A DNA stretch of 9,874 nucleotides from Treponema sp. Its GTDB lineage: Bacteria; Spirochaetota; Spirochaetia; Treponematales; Rectinemataceae. The stretch spans positions 1-9,874 of the forward strand of contig JAAYWE010000204.1 of NCBI GenBank assembly GCA_012516755.1, given 5' to 3'. This document shows, piece after piece, positions 6,504-9,874 of the stretch; position 1 is the stretch's first letter, and each line of letters starts with the position of its first letter. Below the pieces are notes generated by a model. That model saw only the letters and a program-made list of their open reading frames with translations. It had not been told where the DNA came from and ran no database searches. The translations under genes were made by a program, and so were the position numbers.

Positions 6504-8138
6504 ATGAAACAGCGTAGGATTATTACGCTTTGTATTTTGATTTTCTTAGTCGCTGCAGGAATAATCATCTATCGAAACATGCAGCCGAGGCTTTTGGCAA
6601 TTGATCCTGTAATTGTCATGTCCGGCGATCTTGTCAATATTGCGGGACGCAATCTTGGCAAAAAGGAAGGCGAGCTCCTTTTGGATAATGTTCCCCTGCC
6701 TTCACAAGCTATACTCTTCTGGAGCCCTTTTCTTATAAATTTCCGGATGCCTAGCAATTATGATTCGGCCGTTGTGCGGGTAAAGACGGGGCTGGGGGTA
6801 TCGAATCCACTTATGGTGGCGCTTGCTTCGAAAGTCCCTTCAAAGGCAGAAAATAATCTAATTCAGCAGCACAATCCAAGCATTACAAGCATAAAACCTT
6901 CGACAAACGCTCAGATAGGAAAACTTATCGAGCTCAGAGGCAGTCATTTCGGGATGCCTGAGGAAGAATCTGCGGTGCTGTTTTCGAAAGTGCCTATAAT
7001 TTCAACGCTTGAAGCGATAGATGCGGACAATTTTGCAAGAGTCGAATCGATTAGTCTTCTTGTAGATAAATGGAATGACTCTTATATAGCGGCTTATGTG
7101 CCGGATGGTACCGAAAATGGGTATGTCTTAGTCCGAACAAGAAATGGTCTCTCGAACGCCTTTCCTATTTCTATTTCGCGTAATCCTGGCAGATTGTCCA
7201 GAGGAGATTCCGTAACATATACGCTCAAAGATACGCTCGTGGTCCATATTGCCGCATCTCTGCCAGATGGCAGGGTATCCTTCATCCTCTCCAAACCGCC
7301 TGTAACGCAGTACCAGTCGACAATGGCGACGATCGAGGCAGGAGCCGATCATCTGAGAGCCGAAACGGCGGTATGGCAGGAATTCAGACTGGGTGCGGCG
7401 GATGCAAGACTGGGGAGAATAGAATTACAGAGGCGATTGATTATAGATGTATGCGAGATCACAGCAGATATTACCATAGGCACGCTACAGCCACTCGGAA
7501 CAAAGCCCCCTGCTTTTCTTAGCCCTTATCTTGCAGAGGATGCTCTGGTTCCTTCTACTAATCCTTCGATAATCTCGGCCGCCCTGTCGATGAAGAAAAA
7601 GGAAAAAAATCCTTTTCGACAAATTATGCTGGCTACCCAGTGGACATTCTCGAACATAAAGCTAAAGCAAGAAAAACAGAGCTTTGGAGATGATCCTATC
7701 GATGCGCTCAAAAGCAAAGCCGGTGGTATACGTTCTCTTGTTTTAATCAATTGTGCTCTTCTTAGAGCATTGAATATTCCAGCAATCCCGGTAGCGGGCT
7801 TTCTTGTGACCGAAGATATGCGCTTAATTCCTCATTATTGGTCAGAATATTATCTTATCGGAATAGGATGGATACCATTCGACCCAGCCCTTGCAATAGG
7901 AATGATTCCTTCGGGTTTTCGTCCGGTTTTTTCGAATAGATCCAACTATTACCAAGGAATTGATAACAAGCATATTGCAATGGCTAGGGGGTATCAACTT
8001 CTACCTTCTATTCCAGCAGAGGCACAGAAAAAAAGCAAAATCCCCTGGTCACTTTTCGAATATGATGAAGTAGCTCATGGATTAAGTTATACTTCGACCT
8101 GGAATCCGCCGATTCTTCTCTCGACCACGATTCAGTAA
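6504..8138 (+). CDS. Membrane-anchored IPT/TIG and transglutaminase-like domain protein, lacking the catalytic Cys
   Basis: The 544-residue product starts with basic MKQRR and a hydrophobic segment (6-23), a signal anchor that would place the rest outside the inner membrane. Two IPT/TIG Ig-like domains seem to follow (about 28-107 and 125-225), each with GxxxxIxGxxFG/NLG-type strands and an NGLSN or LGVSN end. After a middle region, a transglutaminase-like core spans about 370-465: GGIRSLVLINCALLRALNIPA, then HYWSEYYL (His444) and GWIPFDPA (Asp460). The DNKHIAMARG stretch further on also fits these proteins. Aligned by the ALLRALNIPA helix, the nucleophile position holds Ile409 (codon ATA); the nearest Cys, 417, is eight residues too late. 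The core is thus probably non-catalytic. An earlier in-frame TTG (6483) would overlap the previous gene; the ATG at 6504 places the basic end and anchor correctly, though its ribosome binding site is weak. It is the last gene of the cassette. Confidence 0.85.
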   Translation: MKQRRIITLCILIFLVAAGIIIYRNMQPRLLAIDPVIVMSGDLVNIAGRNLGKKEGELLLDNVPLPSQAILFWSPFLINFRMPSNYDSAVVRVKTGLGVSNPLMVALASKVPSKAENNLIQQHNPSITSIKPSTNAQIGKLIELRGSHFGMPEEESAVLFSKVPIISTLEAIDADNFARVESISLLVDKWNDSYIAAYVPDGTENGYVLVRTRNGLSNAFPISISRNPGRLSRGDSVTYTLKDTLVVHIAASLPDGRVSFILSKPPVTQYQSTMATIEAGADHLRAETAVWQEFRLGAADARLGRIELQRRLIIDVCEITADITIGTLQPLGTKPPAFLSPYLAEDALVPSTNPSIISAALSMKKKEKNPFRQIMLATQWTFSNIKLKQEKQSFGDDPIDALKSKAGGIRSLVLINCALLRALNIPAIPVAGFLVTEDMRLIPHYWSEYYLIGIGWIPFDPALAIGMIPSGFRPVFSNRSNYYQGIDNKHIAMARGYQLLPSIPAEAQKKSKIPWSLFEYDEVAHGLSYTSTWNPPILLSTTIQ

Positions 8139-8223
8139 TTCTTACAGGAAGATGGGCACACGTTAGTCGGTTTTTTGTAGTATACTAATAAATGCCATGA
8201 TACAATAATTCGCGGGAGGAGAT
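8139..8223 (+). promoter_or_regulatory. Intergenic region upstream of glyA with possible promoter boxes
   Basis: This 85-base AT-rich gap holds two -10-like hexamers, TATACT (8181-8186) and TACAAT (8201-8206), and a TTGTAG (8175-8180). The last is 20 bases from TACAAT, longer than the usual 16-18. A T6 run (8171-8176) has no compact stem before it, so I do not call a terminator for the upstream cassette. A strong GGGAGGAG ribosome binding site ends two bases before the glyA ATG. A glyA promoter here is likely by position but the exact elements are uncertain. Confidence 0.4.
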
Positions 8224-9507
8224 ATGTCCTACATTAAATCGATGGACCCGGAACTATATGCTGCGATGGAAGCCGAGGCAAGCCGTCAGCGTGAAAAAAT
8301 CGAGCTAATAGCAAGCGAAAACTATACCTCCAAAGCTGTTATGGAGGCTGTCGGTTCGGTCCTTACAAACAAATACGCCGAAGGATACCCTGGAAAGCGC
8401 TACTATGGTGGCTGCGAATTTGTCGATATTGCTGAAAACCTTGCGCGCGACAGAGCGAGAGAACTGTTTGGTGCAGATCATGCTAATGTGCAGCCGCACT
8501 CCGGAAGTCAGGCAAACATGGCTGTTCTCTTTGCCGCATTAAACCCTGGCGACACAATTATGGGGATGAGCTTAGCTCACGGAGGACACCTGTCGCATGG
8601 AGCGCCAGTCTCATTCTCGGGTAAGTTCTACAAGGTGGTGAACTATGGCGTAAATCCTGATACTGAGCTTATAGACTTCGATCAGGTGGCCTTTCTTGCT
8701 CGTCAGCATAAGCCGAAGTTGATAATTGCCGGTGCTAGTGCCTATTCGCGCATCATCGATTTTGACGCCTTTCGGAGAATTGCAGATGAGGTCGGGGCTT
8801 ACCTTATGGTCGATATGGCTCATATTGCCGGCATAGTGGCCGCTGGCAGACACCCCAGCCCCATTGCGAATGCTCATTTTATTACGACTACGACTCATAA
8901 GACCTTGCGAGGTCCGCGAGGCGGTATGATCCTGGTGGGCAGAGATACGGAAAATGATCGTGGAATTATGAATGCTAAAGGAGATGCACTGCGCAGATGG
9001 TCGGAGCTTATCGACAGCATGGTCATGCCAGGAATTCAAGGTGGGCCATTGATGCATGTCATTGCTGGTAAAGCGGTTGCATTTAAGGAAGCTCAGAGGC
9101 CTGAGTTTGTAGAGTATATCGATCATGTGCTTTCCAACGCAAAGGTGATGGCACAGGCTCTAACCTTGGGAGGAGCTAGAATTGTATCGGGAGGAACCGA
9201 TAATCACCTCATGCTTGTCGATCTGACACCTCTTGGAATAAATGGTCGAGATGCGGAGAGATGGCTCGATGAAGCGAGCATAACTGTGAATAAGAATTCA
9301 ATTCCTTTTGATAAGAAAAGCGCGTTTGTGACGAGCGGAATACGTATTGGTACGCCAGCTATTACAACTCGGGGCATGGGACCATCAGAGATGGAGCAGA
9401 TCGCTTCATTTGTTATGGAAGTGCTTAGATCCAAAGGCGATCCTCAGGTTATTGCGCGAATCAAGCAGGAGGTCATTGGTCTCACCTCACGCTTCCCTCT
9501 GCCATAA
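8224..9507 (+). CDS. glyA: Serine hydroxymethyltransferase
   Basis: This pyridoxal-phosphate enzyme converts serine and tetrahydrofolate to glycine and 5,10-methylene-tetrahydrofolate in the cytoplasm, the main one-carbon source for purine, thymidylate and methionine synthesis. The 427-residue product has the family's full set of motifs: IELIASENYTS near the N-terminus, NKYAEGYPGKRYYGGCEFVD, HSGSQANMAV, VDMAHIAGIVAAG and TTTTHKTLRGPRGG. The PLP Schiff-base Lys is residue 226. The C-terminal IRIGTPAITTRGM is also present. Length is close to that of the Escherichia coli enzyme and no key residue is missing. The start is supported by a strong ribosome binding site. The next gene begins seven bases after the stop and is probably co-transcribed. 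Confidence 0.98.
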   Translation: MSYIKSMDPELYAAMEAEASRQREKIELIASENYTSKAVMEAVGSVLTNKYAEGYPGKRYYGGCEFVDIAENLARDRARELFGADHANVQPHSGSQANMAVLFAALNPGDTIMGMSLAHGGHLSHGAPVSFSGKFYKVVNYGVNPDTELIDFDQVAFLARQHKPKLIIAGASAYSRIIDFDAFRRIADEVGAYLMVDMAHIAGIVAAGRHPSPIANAHFITTTTHKTLRGPRGGMILVGRDTENDRGIMNAKGDALRRWSELIDSMVMPGIQGGPLMHVIAGKAVAFKEAQRPEFVEYIDHVLSNAKVMAQALTLGGARIVSGGTDNHLMLVDLTPLGINGRDAERWLDEASITVNKNSIPFDKKSAFVTSGIRIGTPAITTRGMGPSEMEQIASFVMEVLRSKGDPQVIARIKQEVIGLTSRFPLP

Positions 9508-9514
9508 AGCTGCA

Positions 9515-9874
9515 ATGCAGAAAATGGAGCACTCAGAACTCTATGAGCAAGCTGGTAGGCAAGCAGCGTATCGGCTTCTTTCGAATGCAGAGGAACAAGG
9601 TTTTTTTTCTTATGGGATACTTACACGACAGGCATGGGAGCAGATTGTAGAAGAGCAAGGTACGGTTCAAGCAGACTGCCGCGAAGGGAAGCCTCTAAGT
9701 CTAAATTCCTTAAGGACTTCGTCGCCATGGACCGAGCAGTTAAAGGCAGAGAGCAGTCCAGTCATGGCATTAAAGGAGCGCTATCATCTTTCGGATGTGG
9801 GAGCGATGTTGGTGGTAGCGCTTCGTTATGCACCGGATGTCGAGGCCGAGGAGGCGGCAGCCCGCGCGCTGCGC
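9515..9874 (+). CDS. Unidentified protein, N-terminal part (runs off the right edge)
   Basis: The frame is open from the ATG at 9515 to the window end, giving 120 residues (MQKMEHSELYEQAGRQAAYR and on). A second in-frame ATG at 9524 is an equally good start; neither has a clear Shine-Dalgarno, which fits translation coupled to glyA seven bases upstream. The protein is soluble-looking, rich in Ala, Glu and Gln, with no signal peptide. The segment AMLVVALRYAP near residue 100 resembles the strand before the core of epoxyqueuosine reductase-like (QueG) 4Fe-4S proteins. That likeness is weak, and the cysteines that would decide it lie beyond the window. I leave the product unnamed. Confidence 0.75.
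   Translation, partial: MQKMEHSELYEQAGRQAAYRLLSNAEEQGFFSYGILTRQAWEQIVEEQGTVQADCREGKPLSLNSLRTSSPWTEQLKAESSPVMALKERYHLSDVGAMLVVALRYAPDVEAEEAAARALR

Noticed and set aside
8108..8176. Possible terminator before glyA (AGTCGG followed by six T residues)
   Set aside because: The only complementary partner is about 50 bases upstream and needs a wobble pair, so there is no compact hairpin.
9467..9478. AGGAGGT followed by a TTG as a start for the gene after glyA
   Set aside because: The TTG is only two bases from the Shine-Dalgarno-like sequence, too close for initiation. The match lies inside glyA codons.

Overview
The window looks like a piece of chromosome from a spirochaete of the Treponema/Spirochaetales type. 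Three things point there: the fusion of FlgD-type Ig repeats to an OmpA-like domain carrying an EGHGNN variant of the peptidoglycan-binding motif, the gene neighbourhood murB / cysS / ECF sigma factor (which from memory resembles one in Treponema), and moderate GC content. This assignment is inference; no rRNA or other marker is present. I see no mobile element, CRISPR array, tRNA or rRNA, and no gene-free stretch longer than about 150 bases.

Left part (1-3200): the 3' part of a large secreted or outer-envelope protein, with five FlgD-like Ig repeats and a C-terminal OmpA-like domain, enters from the left edge and ends at a strong intrinsic terminator (2131-2162). A short convergent gap follows, holding a perfect 14-bp tandem duplication. 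Then comes murB (peptidoglycan precursor synthesis) on the minus strand.

Centre (3267-8138): cysS is divergent from murB, 66 bp away. It is followed on the same strand by a tightly packed cassette. This holds an ECF sigma factor with a TTG start, a membrane-spanning zinc-type anti-sigma factor overlapping it by 14 bp, a secreted protein of unknown function, and a membrane-anchored protein with two IPT/TIG-like domains and a transglutaminase-like fold. Gaps within the cassette are 1-4 bases or overlaps, so it is very probably one transcript, perhaps continued from cysS. The likely theme is envelope sensing: sigma and anti-sigma in and across the inner membrane, and two extracytoplasmic proteins made from the same mRNA. 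The transglutaminase-like domain keeps the His and Asp of the triad, but Ile stands where the Cys nucleophile is expected. It may therefore be a non-catalytic binding domain.

Right part (8139-9874): an 85-bp gap with possible promoter elements precedes glyA (serine hydroxymethyltransferase), which carries a strong ribosome binding site. An unidentified gene starts 7 bases after glyA and runs off the right edge.

The most interesting parts are the sigma/anti-sigma/periplasmic protein/pseudo-transglutaminase cassette and the Asp-to-Asn change in the OmpA-like domain. I found no clear evidence of an entirely new type of system.
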